DNA of 64,000 bases from Tatumella sp. JGM91 (GTDB lineage: Bacteria; Pseudomonadota; Gammaproteobacteria; Enterobacterales; Enterobacteriaceae). Position 1 is the first letter of the stretch. Each line of letters begins with the position of its first letter. Below, in pieces: positions 39,340 through 48,946 of this stretch. The notes beneath the pieces were generated by a model. The model was not told the origin of the DNA. It searched no databases and saw only the letters and a program-made list of their open reading frames with translations. The stretch lies in assembly GCF_018257575.1 (NCBI RefSeq), contig NZ_JAERJP010000007.1, forward strand, positions 62,001 to 126,000, written 5' to 3'. The position numbers and the translations under genes are program-made.

Positions 39340-41472
39340 TCAGAACAGTGAACGTGTATCCGCGGGGTGACTCAGGGTCGGGTTAAAGCACTTATCGTAG
39401 TATCGCTGAATTGCCAGGCTGCGCTGACGGTCTTTATGGATCCCGCGCAGCAGGAATATAACATTGACCAGCAGGCATGCGATAAGGGCAATCAGAAACA
39501 GAGATGTCCCCAGATAACGCCATAGCAGGAATTTACCCGGGACCTCATGTAATGAGACATGAGTTGTACCGTTAGCATCGACAGCAAGAGCAGTAATGAT
39601 ACCGGACGCACTGAATGGCGTATGGAGCAGCATTGCTGAAATACGTTGTAGTTCATCCCACTGTTGCGGGGCATCCAGGTTAAATAACGGCACATCCGGC
39701 TGAGGTTGTCTGACAAACTGCCGTCCCTGATCACTGATCAGCAGATACCCCCCCGGCGGCGGACTGTTCAGTGTCTCTATCGCTTTACGTGTTTCGCTGG
39801 TAAAAAAGGTTGCAGCAGCATTGTTTACCAGGCTTTCCAGCGTATCCGCACTCACCGGACGCAGTAATACATTAATACCGTTTAGCTGACCAGACTTAGC
39901 CTTATCCACCAGAGATGGCCAGTCTTTGGCATTTTCCAGATTAACCAGTGCATTTTTCAGGCGTGTGCAGTCCATCGGTTGTCCGCACAACTGATTGGCG
40001 CGGATGACGATATCCGAAAAGTCATCCAGCAGGATCATGCCGGATTTTTCGATAGCCAGGGCCAGTTGCGGATTAATCTTCATGTTTTCTGCTGATCCCG
40101 GATGTAGCTGTCGACGGATAGTCTCCAGTAAGGCCATGGTTTCATCGACGGTTTCTGACTGGGGTAATGGCAGCGGAGTGGCGTTATTCCAGTAAATTGC
40201 AGAGCAGTCAAAGGGCATATATCCGTACATTCTGTTTCCCTGATAACTGCCGGGAACGGAGCACATTCCCTGGCCTTTCACATCCAGTAAATCCCCGACC
40301 CGGAGTTTCATGGCTGAAAGCTGGCTGAGAGAGGTCACCTCAATACGCTGTGTTCCCTGTAACCAGGCAAGACTCAGTTTAAACGGCATGCCCAGCGGTA
40401 CCCAGCTGGCCATCATTATCAGTACCAATAAAGCACCGCTGGCCAGAACGGCATTTCTGCGCCAGTGACGGAGAGGGTATTCACGAATCTCATCATGCAG
40501 AGAAAGGAAGCGGCCCTGACGCACCACCAGCTTCTCTGCATTAATATCAATATCTGTCACTTTCCCCAGGTCGTGGTGAATATAGGGTTTCCAGTAATCC
40601 GGATATTGCAGGTCGATAACTCCCAGAGAAATGTTGCTCTGCTCCTGATTAGACTCACCAAATAGTCCCCAGCGTTTAGGAATACCCCGCATACAGTGAA
40701 TATCCTGGTAGTCGCTCAGTTTTACGGGACGATACATCAGCCACAGACATCCGGCGATAATAAGTAAGGCCGGAATAACCAGCCACAACATAACGACGGT
40801 GGGGACCAGCTGGCTGAGGAACAGGATCAGCAGTGCCAGACAGATAATCACCGCTTCGGTTGTGCCGTCTGGTCGTGAAAGCTGATGTTCCTCCGGTGTC
40901 TCTTTGCGAATCTGCAGCAGTTCTACATTACTGCTTTTCTCTTTACGGATAGAGGCGGGGGAGTTGACTTGTTCCGGGGGAGGCAGAGGACGCTCAGTGA
41001 CCTCTTTATCATAATCAATCAGCTGGTGACCATTCAGCGAAGTCACCAGCAGGGTATTACCGGCAGGGATTAATTCAATGGTGTTTTCTGCGGTAATAAA
41101 TTGTTCCCAGAGGGGCGGCAGATGAATTTCCAGCGTGTCCAGATAGTAACGCCATTGCCGGGGTGACTCTGTTGATAATCCGTAACGGGTTATCGGGTGA
41201 GTTACCGAATAAACTTTGTGGCTCTGTAAGGTAAACACCGGGTCTTTACTGGTCTTCTGGCGAGTCAGACGCGAGAAAAATGATGGTTCAGCAGTCCTGA
41301 GTGTTGACAGGTACTTAATTACAGCCTGTTTCTCATCAGGATAAATCTTCCGGCAGGAGGCGGGTATCCGTAAGAGTAATTTCTCCGGAAATGAGCGATA
41401 TCTTGTGAAGTACACTATTGCGGCGACTGCCAGTATAATTGCCAATGCCAATATAGTAATCATCATACTCAT
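39340..41472 (-). CDS. igaA: Rcs phosphorelay repressor IgaA (YrfF/MucM family)
   Basis: Inner-membrane protein that keeps the Rcs envelope-stress phosphorelay off by contacting RcsD; essential in many enterobacteria unless rcs genes are lost. The 710 residues (E. coli homologue about 711) show an N-terminal membrane helix, cytoplasmic domains with ITRYGLSTESPRQWRYYLDT and HCMRGIPKRWGLFGESNQEQ, further membrane segments near 210-250 and 340-365, a large periplasmic domain with four cysteines, and a last membrane helix before the C-terminus. It diverges from nudE. Confidence 0.93.
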   Translation of the reverse strand: MSMMITILALAIILAVAAIVYFTRYRSFPEKLLLRIPASCRKIYPDEKQAVIKYLSTLRTAEPSFFSRLTRQKTSKDPVFTLQSHKVYSVTHPITRYGLSTESPRQWRYYLDTLEIHLPPLWEQFITAENTIELIPAGNTLLVTSLNGHQLIDYDKEVTERPLPPPEQVNSPASIRKEKSSNVELLQIRKETPEEHQLSRPDGTTEAVIICLALLILFLSQLVPTVVMLWLVIPALLIIAGCLWLMYRPVKLSDYQDIHCMRGIPKRWGLFGESNQEQSNISLGVIDLQYPDYWKPYIHHDLGKVTDIDINAEKLVVRQGRFLSLHDEIREYPLRHWRRNAVLASGALLVLIMMASWVPLGMPFKLSLAWLQGTQRIEVTSLSQLSAMKLRVGDLLDVKGQGMCSVPGSYQGNRMYGYMPFDCSAIYWNNATPLPLPQSETVDETMALLETIRRQLHPGSAENMKINPQLALAIEKSGMILLDDFSDIVIRANQLCGQPMDCTRLKNALVNLENAKDWPSLVDKAKSGQLNGINVLLRPVSADTLESLVNNAAATFFTSETRKAIETLNSPPPGGYLLISDQGRQFVRQPQPDVPLFNLDAPQQWDELQRISAMLLHTPFSASGIITALAVDANGTTHVSLHEVPGKFLLWRYLGTSLFLIALIACLLVNVIFLLRGIHKDRQRSLAIQRYYDKCFNPTLSHPADTRSLF

Positions 41473-41804
41473 GCAATGTTCAACCTGGCCCTGAAAAATC
41501 CACGAAGGTGAGTTGCCCTGGAAAAAAACGCTATTGTCATTTTTACCGAAAAGATAGCGGCTGACCGCCAGCGATGCAATGGAAGTGCTCCCATTATCAG
41601 CGGGGCGTAAACTCCGGGATGATTGATAAATACGCTATGCCGGACATATTTTACGGCACAAAGTGCTCTCAGTGTATCGGTTAATTCTGATTGTGTTGTG
41701 CGCTTTTTCAGGGATGGTGTTGGCGAAAATAATGCCTTAGCCAGTGCCTGTTGTGAAGAGTTAACACCGGGATATTTGAGCTTAACAGGGCAGCTGTGGT
41801 TCAA
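41469..41804 (-). other. Doubtful 111-residue open frame upstream of igaA
   Basis: The reverse strand is open for 111 codons and its stop overlaps the igaA start as ATGA (41469-41472), which resembles translational coupling. The predicted protein is basic, with no domain I recognise, no signal peptide and no clear ribosome site. The other strand has a 63-codon frame in the same place. The interval (41473-41855) between igaA and nudE is otherwise promoter space. I regard real coding as unlikely but not excluded. Confidence 0.2.
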
Positions 41805-41855
41805 TAGCAGCTAATAATATACGCGTTCATTACGACGCTCTTTTCGAGGTTATCA

Positions 41856-42419
41856 ATGGGTTCCCTGAAAAAACCGGAAATTTTAAATGTCAGTGAGGTT
41901 GCCCGTTCCCGGCTGTTTACGATTCAGGAAGTCAGTCTGGAATTCAGTAACGGAGAGCGACGGGTCTATGAACGGATGAAGCCGAACGGCAGAGAAGCAG
42001 TCATGATCCTTGCTCTCGACGGGGATTCGGTTCTGCTGATTGAAGAGTATGCAGTCGGACTTGAAAGTTATGAACTGGGCTTCCCTAAAGGATTAATTGA
42101 TCCCGGGGAAACACCGTTGCAGGCGGCACAGCGCGAGCTTAAGGAAGAGGTGGGTTTTGGTGCCGGAAAGACAGAGCTGCTGGCGAGCCTGACGATGGCC
42201 CCTTCCTACTTTTCCAGCCGTATGAATATTATTGTTGCACAGGACCTCTACCCTGAAAAGCTGGCAGGGGATGAACCTGAGCCACTTGTTGTCCATCGCT
42301 GGCCGGTGGATGATTTGCTTGCCTTGCTGGATAAAGAACAGTTTAGTGAGGCCCGTAATATCAGCGCACTGTTTTTATTACGTGAATGGCTGCTGAAACA
42401 GAGCACTGGCGCGGAATAA
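41856..42419 (+). CDS. nudE: ADP compounds hydrolase NudE (Nudix)
   Basis: Hydrolyses ADP-ribose, NADH and diadenosine polyphosphates to AMP products. The 187 residues contain the full Nudix box GLIDPGETPLQAAQRELKEEVGFG (quoted in part: the glutamates in RELKEEVG bind metal). It diverges from igaA and converges on mrcA, the order seen in E. coli. Ends at a strong terminator. Confidence 0.95.
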   Translation: MGSLKKPEILNVSEVARSRLFTIQEVSLEFSNGERRVYERMKPNGREAVMILALDGDSVLLIEEYAVGLESYELGFPKGLIDPGETPLQAAQRELKEEVGFGAGKTELLASLTMAPSYFSSRMNIIVAQDLYPEKLAGDEPEPLVVHRWPVDDLLALLDKEQFSEARNISALFLLREWLLKQSTGAE

Positions 42420-42433
42420 CCCTCAAATCTGAC

Positions 42434-42458
42434 AAAAAGCCGGCAGTGCCGGCTTTTT
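42434..42458. terminator. Bidirectional terminator between nudE and mrcA
   Basis: AAAAAGCCGGC (42434-42444) pairs with GCCGGCTTTTT (42448-42458), loop AGT. Confidence 0.9.
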
Positions 42459-42473
42459 GTTGCTCAGTGAACC

Positions 42474-45026
42474 TCAGAACAGGTCATGGCTCTGGCCATT
42501 ATCCATAATAGTCGGGCTGCTATCGCTGACTGAATATTCCGTCGGCTCGGTACCGGTAATAAAATATTCCTGGCGACTGTTACTTCCGCCTTTAGATAAC
42601 TTACCGGTACTGCGATCGATAGTGACTGTCGTAATTCCCTCCGGCGGTATCAGTGGTTGCAGGGCAACACCGTCCAGAGCGACTTTCATATAATCATCCC
42701 ACGCCGGCTGGGCTGTTTTGGCTCCGCCCTCATAGCCGGAAGCCTGATCTTTTATCACGCCGGACAAGGTACTGCGGCCCAGGTCTCTGCGGGCATCATC
42801 GAAACCGATCCAGACGGATGTCGCAATGTCCGGACCATAACCGGAAAACCATGCATCTTTAGAACTATTGGTGGTTCCGGTTTTGCCGCCGATATCATTA
42901 CGTTTCAGGTCTCTCCCTGCACGCCAGCCAGTTCCTTGCCAGCCCGGTTCGCCGAAGATATTTGAGTTCATTGCACTTTTAATCAGGAAAGATAGCTGAG
43001 TACTGATGACATGGGGTGCGTATTGTTGATCGGTAGCCGGCTGACCGGGAGCCTGCTCAAGATCGGTCTGCGGCGGTGCCGGTTCCGTGACCGGAGTTTC
43101 ATCCGGCCGGGCCACGTTCTCGATACTGTCTTCATTCAGTGCCGCAGATTTCGGTGTATCACCATAAATCACCGGGATATTACACTGCGGGCAGGCAATT
43201 TTGGGTTTTTCCTCAAATACGGTAGCCCCCGATGGATCTTCGATTCGCTGGATAAACCAGGGATCAATCAGGAAGCCGCCATTGGTTAAGGTTGCATACC
43301 CACGGACGACCTGCATCGGGGTGAAAGATGCCGCACCTAACGCCAGTGATTCGGTGCGCACAATATTCTGTGCCGGGAATCCGAGACGTTGCAGATACTG
43401 CACTGCATAGTCTACGCCCATCGCCCGCATTGCTCTGACCATCACCACGTTTTTCGACAGACCCAGGCCTTCACGTAAGCGGATAGGCCCGTCATAGGTA
43501 TTTGGCGAATTATGGGGGCGCCAGTCAGTGCCGGCACCGGCATCCCAGCGGGAAATCGGTACATCGTTTAACATGGTTGCCAGTGTCAGCCCTTTATCCA
43601 GAGCAGCGGTATAAAGGAGAGGTTTAATATTAGAACCTACCTGGCGTAATGCCTGAGTGGCCCGGTTAAACATACTCTGGCTGAAGTCAAAACCACCGAC
43701 CAGTGCTATGACAGCCCCGGTTTTAGAGTTCAGAGAAACTAACGCCGAGTTAACTTCCGGAACCTGTGCCAGTAACCACTGGCTGTTATCCTGACGTACC
43801 CAAATCTGTTGTCCGGCCTGGAGAACCTGGCTGACCGAACGTGGTACCGGGCCCTGCACAGTGTCTGACCGAAAAGGTCTCGCCCAGCGTACTGCAGCAA
43901 GGTCGAGGGATAGCCTGTTACCGCCTTTTATCACCACGCTGGCAGCAGTGCTGTCAGCAGAGGTGACTACCGCAGGGATCAGGGGACCGTAAACCGGCAG
44001 GCTGTTCAGCTCGTCATTGATCTTTGAAGGTGCCCAGGCCTGCTCCTGAGGTTTCCACAATACTTTTTGTGGTCCGCGATAGCCGTGGCGCATATCATAA
44101 TCAATCACATTCTTCCGGACGGCATCCTGGGCCGCGGTCTGTAACCGGCGGGTGATAGTGGTGTATACCTTGAAGCCATCAGTATACGCATTATCCCCGT
44201 AGCGTTTAATCATTTCCTGACGCACCATTTCGGTAATATACGGTGCGGTAAAAACCACTTCCGGACCATGATAGCTGGCATCAATTTTCTGCTGACGGGC
44301 GTCATCATATTGCTGGCGGGTAATATAGTTCTGGTCCAGCATACGGGACAGAACAACGTTACGGCGTGCCAGAGCTCGCTCAGGGGAATAGAGCGGGTTA
44401 AACGTGGAAGGGGCTTTCGGCAATCCGGCAATCATTGCCATCTCACTCAATGTCAGCTGGTCAACATTTTTGCCGAAGTACACCTGCGCTGCCGCACCCA
44501 CACCATAAGCCCTGTAGCCGAGATAAATTTTATTCAGATACAACTCAAGAATTTCATCTTTACTGAGCAGCTGTTCGATACGGATAGCGAGGAACGCTTC
44601 TTTGATTTTCCTCATCAGCGTTTTTTCCGGGGTGAGGAAAAAGTTCCGTGCTAATTGCTGGGTAATAGTACTGGCACCCTGGCTGGCATGGCCGGAGACC
44701 AGCGCAATACTCGCGGCGCGGAAAACGCCGACAGGATCAACCCCGTGGTGCTCATAAAAACGACTGTCTTCGGTCGCGATGAACGCTTTTACCATCTCCG
44801 GCGGGATCTGATTAAGTTTTAACGGCACACGGCGTTTTTCGCCAAATTGTGCGATGAGGTCGCCGTCAGCACTGTACACCTGCATGGGTGTCTGCAGGCG
44901 AACGTCTTTCAGCGTGTTAACGTCGGGTAACTGAGGCTCTATATATTTATATAAGCCATAAACCGAGCCCACGCCCAGTAGCACGCAACACACTGCCAAA
45001 ATGAATAAATACTTTAAGAACTTCAC
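42474..45026 (-). CDS. mrcA: Penicillin-binding protein 1A (bifunctional peptidoglycan synthase)
   Basis: Class A PBP that polymerises and cross-links peptidoglycan in side-wall growth, anchored in the inner membrane. From GTG 45026 the protein has 850 residues, the same as E. coli. Visible: N-terminal membrane helix (YLFILAVCCVLLGVGSVYGL), glycosyltransferase motifs EDSRFYEHHGVDP and GASTITQQLARN, an inserted OB-like domain, and transpeptidase motifs SNIK (catalytic serine, in VGSNIKPLLY), SKN in LGLSKNVVMV, and KTGTTNSSKD. A TTG at 45050 would add eight residues. Divergent from hofM, as is usual. Confidence 0.96.
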   Translation of the reverse strand: MKFLKYLFILAVCCVLLGVGSVYGLYKYIEPQLPDVNTLKDVRLQTPMQVYSADGDLIAQFGEKRRVPLKLNQIPPEMVKAFIATEDSRFYEHHGVDPVGVFRAASIALVSGHASQGASTITQQLARNFFLTPEKTLMRKIKEAFLAIRIEQLLSKDEILELYLNKIYLGYRAYGVGAAAQVYFGKNVDQLTLSEMAMIAGLPKAPSTFNPLYSPERALARRNVVLSRMLDQNYITRQQYDDARQQKIDASYHGPEVVFTAPYITEMVRQEMIKRYGDNAYTDGFKVYTTITRRLQTAAQDAVRKNVIDYDMRHGYRGPQKVLWKPQEQAWAPSKINDELNSLPVYGPLIPAVVTSADSTAASVVIKGGNRLSLDLAAVRWARPFRSDTVQGPVPRSVSQVLQAGQQIWVRQDNSQWLLAQVPEVNSALVSLNSKTGAVIALVGGFDFSQSMFNRATQALRQVGSNIKPLLYTAALDKGLTLATMLNDVPISRWDAGAGTDWRPHNSPNTYDGPIRLREGLGLSKNVVMVRAMRAMGVDYAVQYLQRLGFPAQNIVRTESLALGAASFTPMQVVRGYATLTNGGFLIDPWFIQRIEDPSGATVFEEKPKIACPQCNIPVIYGDTPKSAALNEDSIENVARPDETPVTEPAPPQTDLEQAPGQPATDQQYAPHVISTQLSFLIKSAMNSNIFGEPGWQGTGWRAGRDLKRNDIGGKTGTTNSSKDAWFSGYGPDIATSVWIGFDDARRDLGRSTLSGVIKDQASGYEGGAKTAQPAWDDYMKVALDGVALQPLIPPEGITTVTIDRSTGKLSKGGSNSRQEYFITGTEPTEYSVSDSSPTIMDNGQSHDLF

Positions 45027-45144
45027 CTGAAATTTCCCGCTATAGGTCAACCGGACAGTTTATAAACAATCGGCGCGTAGTATAAAGGCTGTCGGAATGG
45101 TTTGATACGTCATTTTACGCACAGACACAATGGAGGTGTCCTGG

Positions 45145-45978
45145 ATGAAGGCAAATTACTGGCATATCGGGCTTGATATTCAGCCCGGGCAGGTTACCGC
45201 CCTCGGGGTTCAGCCGCGACGTAATGGCTGGCAACTACGCCACTGGTGGCAGCAACCTGTTCCCTGTCAGGATAGTAATCAGGATATGAATGGCCCCCGG
45301 ACCGTGCTGGTCCGGTTATTAGAGCGCTGGCGCAGATTACTGCCGCGAAAGTTCTCATTACGTGTAGGGTTACCGCCACACCTGGTATTACAGCGGCAGC
45401 TGGATGTTCCGTCTGCTGTTGCCTGCGAACCTGTGCTGGGGAGTTATATCAGGGCGGCCGCAGGGCGGTTATTTCCTGAAGGCAGCGGCCCGTTAGCGAT
45501 AGATTATCAGCCGGCTGTCCTGCAGTCTGACAGTGTCAGTATTACGGTAGCCAGTCAGACAGTTATTGAACAATGGCAAAATATTTTCTATCGGGCCGGA
45601 CTCAGCCCTGATGTTTTTGAACTAATGCATGGCAGTCTTGCGGTCGCCCTGAGTATGCAGGGTTCCGGTCATGACCGGATCCTTGTCCATGAAAGCGATA
45701 CATTCTGGCTATGGGCCTGCTATCGTCAGGGTAAGCTGCAACATGGCTGGCAGTTTCGGCAGCAGTGTCCCGATGCTGAATTCATATGTACGCAGCAATG
45801 CCCTGAGGCAGAGGCTCGTTTTTTTTGTGGCAGTCAGCTTCCGCCACGGGTCCCCGCCGGATTTCGTCTTTTTTCGCCTTTCCCTGCCATTGTGTATCGC
45901 CAGCCGCCGTTACCGGCAGAAGAAAGCAGTTTTACGTTAGCTGCCGGGCTGGCACTGCGTCAGGACGATCGTCTGTGA
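45145..45978 (+). CDS. hofM: Pilus-assembly-like protein HofM (PilM homologue)
   Basis: First gene of the competence-type operon; PilM-like proteins are cytoplasmic actin-fold platforms for a type IV pilus or DNA-uptake machine. E. coli hofM-Q are needed for use of DNA as a carbon source. The 277 residues start MKANYWHIGLDIQPGQVTAL and are poorly conserved overall. ATG 45145 follows GGAGGTG at ideal spacing. The stop overlaps the hofN GTG start. Confidence 0.88.
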   Translation: MKANYWHIGLDIQPGQVTALGVQPRRNGWQLRHWWQQPVPCQDSNQDMNGPRTVLVRLLERWRRLLPRKFSLRVGLPPHLVLQRQLDVPSAVACEPVLGSYIRAAAGRLFPEGSGPLAIDYQPAVLQSDSVSITVASQTVIEQWQNIFYRAGLSPDVFELMHGSLAVALSMQGSGHDRILVHESDTFWLWACYRQGKLQHGWQFRQQCPDAEFICTQQCPEAEARFFCGSQLPPRVPAGFRLFSPFPAIVYRQPPLPAEESSFTLAAGLALRQDDRL

Positions 45979-46538
45979 TCCGGGTAAATTTATTACCATG
46001 GCGGGAAGCTGTATTGCAACGCAGGAAGCAGCAATGGCTGACCCGTGCTCTGTTAATGCTGGTTGTCCTTCTGACGGTCAATAGTGCCCTGTGGTTATCT
46101 CTGACACAGTCCGGGAAACAGACCGCGGTATGGGTTGCCCAGCAGAAAAAATTACAGGCACTGACCAGTCGCCTGCTGGCAGAGCAACAACAGTTATCTC
46201 AGCAGTTAGTTGACCGACAGCAACAGGATGAAGCCCGTCAGGCACTGGCCGACAGACTGGATAACTGGCGCCGTTTCTGGGTGAAGTTACCGGCCCTGAT
46301 GCCTTTATCTCTGTGGCTGATATCGGTAGCACAGGAACAGACGACACTGACGTTTCGTGGCCAGGCGGATACCCTCTCCAGCCTGATGTTGTTTACAAGA
46401 AACCTCCGGCGACAAGCATTCTTCACCCGGGTCGATATTCAGGAAATGCAGGGGACAGGGCAGGGGGATTACCGTTTTACCCTCAGGGCCTATCTGGCGG
46501 TAAGCATGCAACTGTACGGGGGATGGGCAGATGACTGA
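45975..46538 (+). CDS. hofN: PilN-like membrane protein HofN
   Basis: Bitopic inner-membrane protein of the DNA-uptake apparatus. The 187 residues begin (V)IRVNLLPWREAVLQRRKQQW, the PilN signature including the NLLPWR motif that binds PilM, then a membrane helix (LLMLVVLLTVNSALWLSL) and a long Gln-rich coiled coil. The start is GTG 45975, overlapping the hofM stop as GTGA; longer readings in this frame are shadows of hofM. It overlaps hofO by 8 bp. Confidence 0.88.
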   Translation: MIRVNLLPWREAVLQRRKQQWLTRALLMLVVLLTVNSALWLSLTQSGKQTAVWVAQQKKLQALTSRLLAEQQQLSQQLVDRQQQDEARQALADRLDNWRRFWVKLPALMPLSLWLISVAQEQTTLTFRGQADTLSSLMLFTRNLRRQAFFTRVDIQEMQGTGQGDYRFTLRAYLAVSMQLYGGWADD

Positions 46539-47019
46539 ATGGGCAACTGGCATGCTTTATCGGCCGCATTATCAGCAATGGGGCCTGTTTCTCCTGACCT
46601 CCGCGTGTGGTCTGCTATTTTCTGCACTGCTGCTGATTCTTCCGGAATGGCAGCGCTGGCAGCGCAGTGAACAACAGTATCTGCGTCAGGACAACTTTCT
46701 CCGACAGCAACAGGAACAATTATCCCGTTTACTGCCAGCGGAGCAGTTACGTGACCAGTTACTGATTCGACGAAACACACAACAGCAGAAAACAGGGATT
46801 GCCCTGGAAGAAATACTGGCAGGCAACGAGATAACCCTCAGACGCTGGCGTAATACAGAGTCACCGGCAGAGATACAATTGCAGCTTGATTGGCCGCAAG
46901 TTGCGGTCTTTTTCAGACAGATGAGGATATTACAGCCCTCTCTGTTACCGATCCGGTTTGGTCTTGAATACCGGGAAGAGGGGCTGGAAATGGTGATGTG
47001 GTTAAATCCTGATGAATAA
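46531..47019 (+). CDS. hofO: PilO-like membrane protein HofO
   Basis: Partner of HofN in the inner-membrane alignment complex, by analogy with PilO. The 162 residues carry one membrane helix (about 18-36, LFLLTSACGLLFSALLLIL), a coiled coil (QQYLRQDNFLRQQQEQLSRL) and a small ferredoxin-like C-terminal domain. Overlaps hofN (8 bp) and hofP (8 bp), so the operon is compact. Confidence 0.85.
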   Translation: MTEWATGMLYRPHYQQWGLFLLTSACGLLFSALLLILPEWQRWQRSEQQYLRQDNFLRQQQEQLSRLLPAEQLRDQLLIRRNTQQQKTGIALEEILAGNEITLRRWRNTESPAEIQLQLDWPQVAVFFRQMRILQPSLLPIRFGLEYREEGLEMVMWLNPDE

Positions 47020-47362
47020 TATTCATTATTACTCGCTGATGTTTTTTTGCTGCTTTTACGTATCAGGAGCGGCCCGCAACCCTTTTCAGCCACCCGATAT
47101 CAGTCTCCAGTGCCGCCTGCCGGACAGGGGGGAACCACAATGGCGCTTACAGGGGACAGTACTGCAACAGGATAAACAAGCAGCCCGGCTTTCACATCCC
47201 TCACAGGGCTATTACTTGTTGTTCGCCGGACAGTACTTACCGGGAACGTTATGGCAGGTTGAACAGATAACGCGGGGCCGTGTGATATTACGCAATACGG
47301 GTGAATGCCAGACCCCTTTATGGCTACTGACAATGGCCACTGGTCATGCCCATGAACGCTAA
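47012..47362 (+). CDS. hofP: PilP-like protein HofP (DUF2531)
   Basis: Small periplasmic link between the inner-membrane complex and the secretin. The 116 residues have a signal-like start (MNNIHYYSLMFFCCFYVSGA), RNPFQPPD (a PilP-like proline motif) and a beta domain (WRLQGTVLQQDKQAARLSHP). Overlaps hofO by 8 bp and hofQ by 17 bp. Confidence 0.83.
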   Translation: MNNIHYYSLMFFCCFYVSGAARNPFQPPDISLQCRLPDRGEPQWRLQGTVLQQDKQAARLSHPSQGYYLLFAGQYLPGTLWQVEQITRGRVILRNTGECQTPLWLLTMATGHAHER

Positions 47363-48587
47363 ACTGCTGTGTTTTTTGCTCTCTGTTGCAGCGACTGGCA
47401 GTGTCACTGCAAACCCTGTGACCGTGGATTTTGAGGATACACCGGTAGCACAAATATTTTATCACCTCGCCGAGTTCCGGCAGGCTAACCTGGTGATCGC
47501 TCACGGGGTGAGCGGAAGCTTAACTGTCAGATTACGCGACGTTGAATGGCCGCAGGCAGTAGCGCTGGTGGCAGAAATGGCGGGGGTGACCGCCCGGTGT
47601 AAACAAAATATTTTACGTATATCTCCACGCTCCGGAGATGAGAAAACCGGACATCCGCCACTGGATTCAGTTGAAGCAGCATTACCTCTGGAAACCCGCC
47701 GTTTTGTACTGCGCTATACGGATGTTAATCAGGTCAGGTCATTGTTGCTTAAGGAGAACGCTGGCCCTCTGACTCCCCGGGGACGAATCTCTCTGAATAG
47801 CAGAGCAAATATGTTAATTATCCGCGATACCGGCCCGGCGCTGGTCAGCATTGCGCAGTGGATAACCCTGTTCGATATACCCGTCCCGCAGGTAGAAATT
47901 ACGGCCCATATCGTGACTATCAGTGAAGAGCAGTTACGTGAACTGGGTGTCGGCTGGGGACTGGGTGGTGTTTCATCGGTGAATGATATTCTGGCATCGC
48001 CGTCGCTGGATATACCGTTAAGTGTTGAGTCGGCTTTCTTCTCTGCGGGAATGACGCTGGCCAGAATCAATGGTCAGTTGCTGAATCTTGAACTGAGCGC
48101 ACTTGAGCAGGAAAACCAGATTGAGATCATCGCCAGCCCGCGTCTGATAACCTCACATGGTAATGTGGCCTCCATAAAACAGGGGACAGAAATCCCTTAT
48201 ATTGTCTCGCAGGGCAGAAATGAAAACGCGACCGTGGAATTTAAAGAAGCGGTACTGGGGATGCAGATTACACCGGAAGTGCTGGGAGAAGGCAATGTCA
48301 GGCTGACCATCCGGCTGAGCCAGAATGTCCCGGGCAAGGCCCTGCAAAAAGGCAATAATGTGCCTCTGAGTATTGATAAGCAGGAAATTGAGACCAAAGT
48401 CACTATTCAGGACGGACAGACGGTAGCACTTGGCGGGATCTTTCAGCAACAGACGAATAACCAGCAGAACAAAGTCCCGGTTATCGGGGAATTACCCGCG
48501 ATTGGCCGTCTTTTCCGGCAGGATGTCAGCCAGCAGACGAAGCGGGAACTGGTGATATTTATCACCCCCAGATTGGTATTTCCCTGA
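47346..48587 (+). CDS. hofQ: DNA-uptake secretin HofQ (PilQ/ComE family)
   Basis: Outer-membrane secretin thought to pass DNA or a pilus. The 413-residue precursor has a signal peptide (MNAKLLCFLLSVAATGSVTA), an STN-like N-domain (VDFEDTPVAQIFYHLAEF), an N1/KH-like domain (RFVLRYTDVNQVRSLLLKE) and a secretin domain ending in VPVIGELPAIGRLFRQDV and ELVIFITPRLVFP. Length matches E. coli HofQ. ATG 47346 or 47352 could start it. Last gene of hofMNOPQ. Confidence 0.93.
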   Translation: MPMNAKLLCFLLSVAATGSVTANPVTVDFEDTPVAQIFYHLAEFRQANLVIAHGVSGSLTVRLRDVEWPQAVALVAEMAGVTARCKQNILRISPRSGDEKTGHPPLDSVEAALPLETRRFVLRYTDVNQVRSLLLKENAGPLTPRGRISLNSRANMLIIRDTGPALVSIAQWITLFDIPVPQVEITAHIVTISEEQLRELGVGWGLGGVSSVNDILASPSLDIPLSVESAFFSAGMTLARINGQLLNLELSALEQENQIEIIASPRLITSHGNVASIKQGTEIPYIVSQGRNENATVEFKEAVLGMQITPEVLGEGNVRLTIRLSQNVPGKALQKGNNVPLSIDKQEIETKVTIQDGQTVALGGIFQQQTNNQQNKVPVIGELPAIGRLFRQDVSQQTKRELVIFITPRLVFP

Positions 48588-48946
48588 TTATTCCCTGTAA
48601 TTATCCCCACAGCAGGGAACAACGTTGACGCAGCGTAATATTTAGCATAAAAGATTAGCGATTTTGTAAACCTGTATGTAGTTATCCGGGACCAGATAAA
48701 GTATCAGGTTATCTTTGTTGTCTGCAGCAATGTTGTTGTAAAAATGAACAAAAGATACGATTTAATATCGCTCCGGAGGAGAAAGCTTCGCCGGAAATCA
48801 TTTATTTGGTTGCCAAACGACCCATAGTGTTGAGATAATTTTTTGTCTGACTCTTATTAACGCTTATGAGGTCTCAGTTTCTGTCCCGCCTGTCAGCAAG
48901 GCTGAACGCGGGGTATCATCAACGAATTCTTAGTAATACCGATAAA
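48588..48946 (+). promoter_or_regulatory. hofQ-aroK intergenic region (aroK leader)
   Basis: Three hundred and fifty-nine bases with no gene. The AT-rich stretch 48640-48760 should contain the aroK-aroB-damX-dam promoters. A GC element, TCCGGAGGAGAAAGCTTCGC (from 48772), with a small TCCGG/CCGGA inverted repeat, lies about 155 bp before aroK. An in-frame extension of aroK to 48866 is not supported by family length. Confidence 0.4.

Noticed and set aside
45825..45974. In-frame extension of hofN inside hofM
   Set aside because: The extension is a shadow of hofM; the PilN-type start IRVNLLPWR is encoded from the GTG at 45975.
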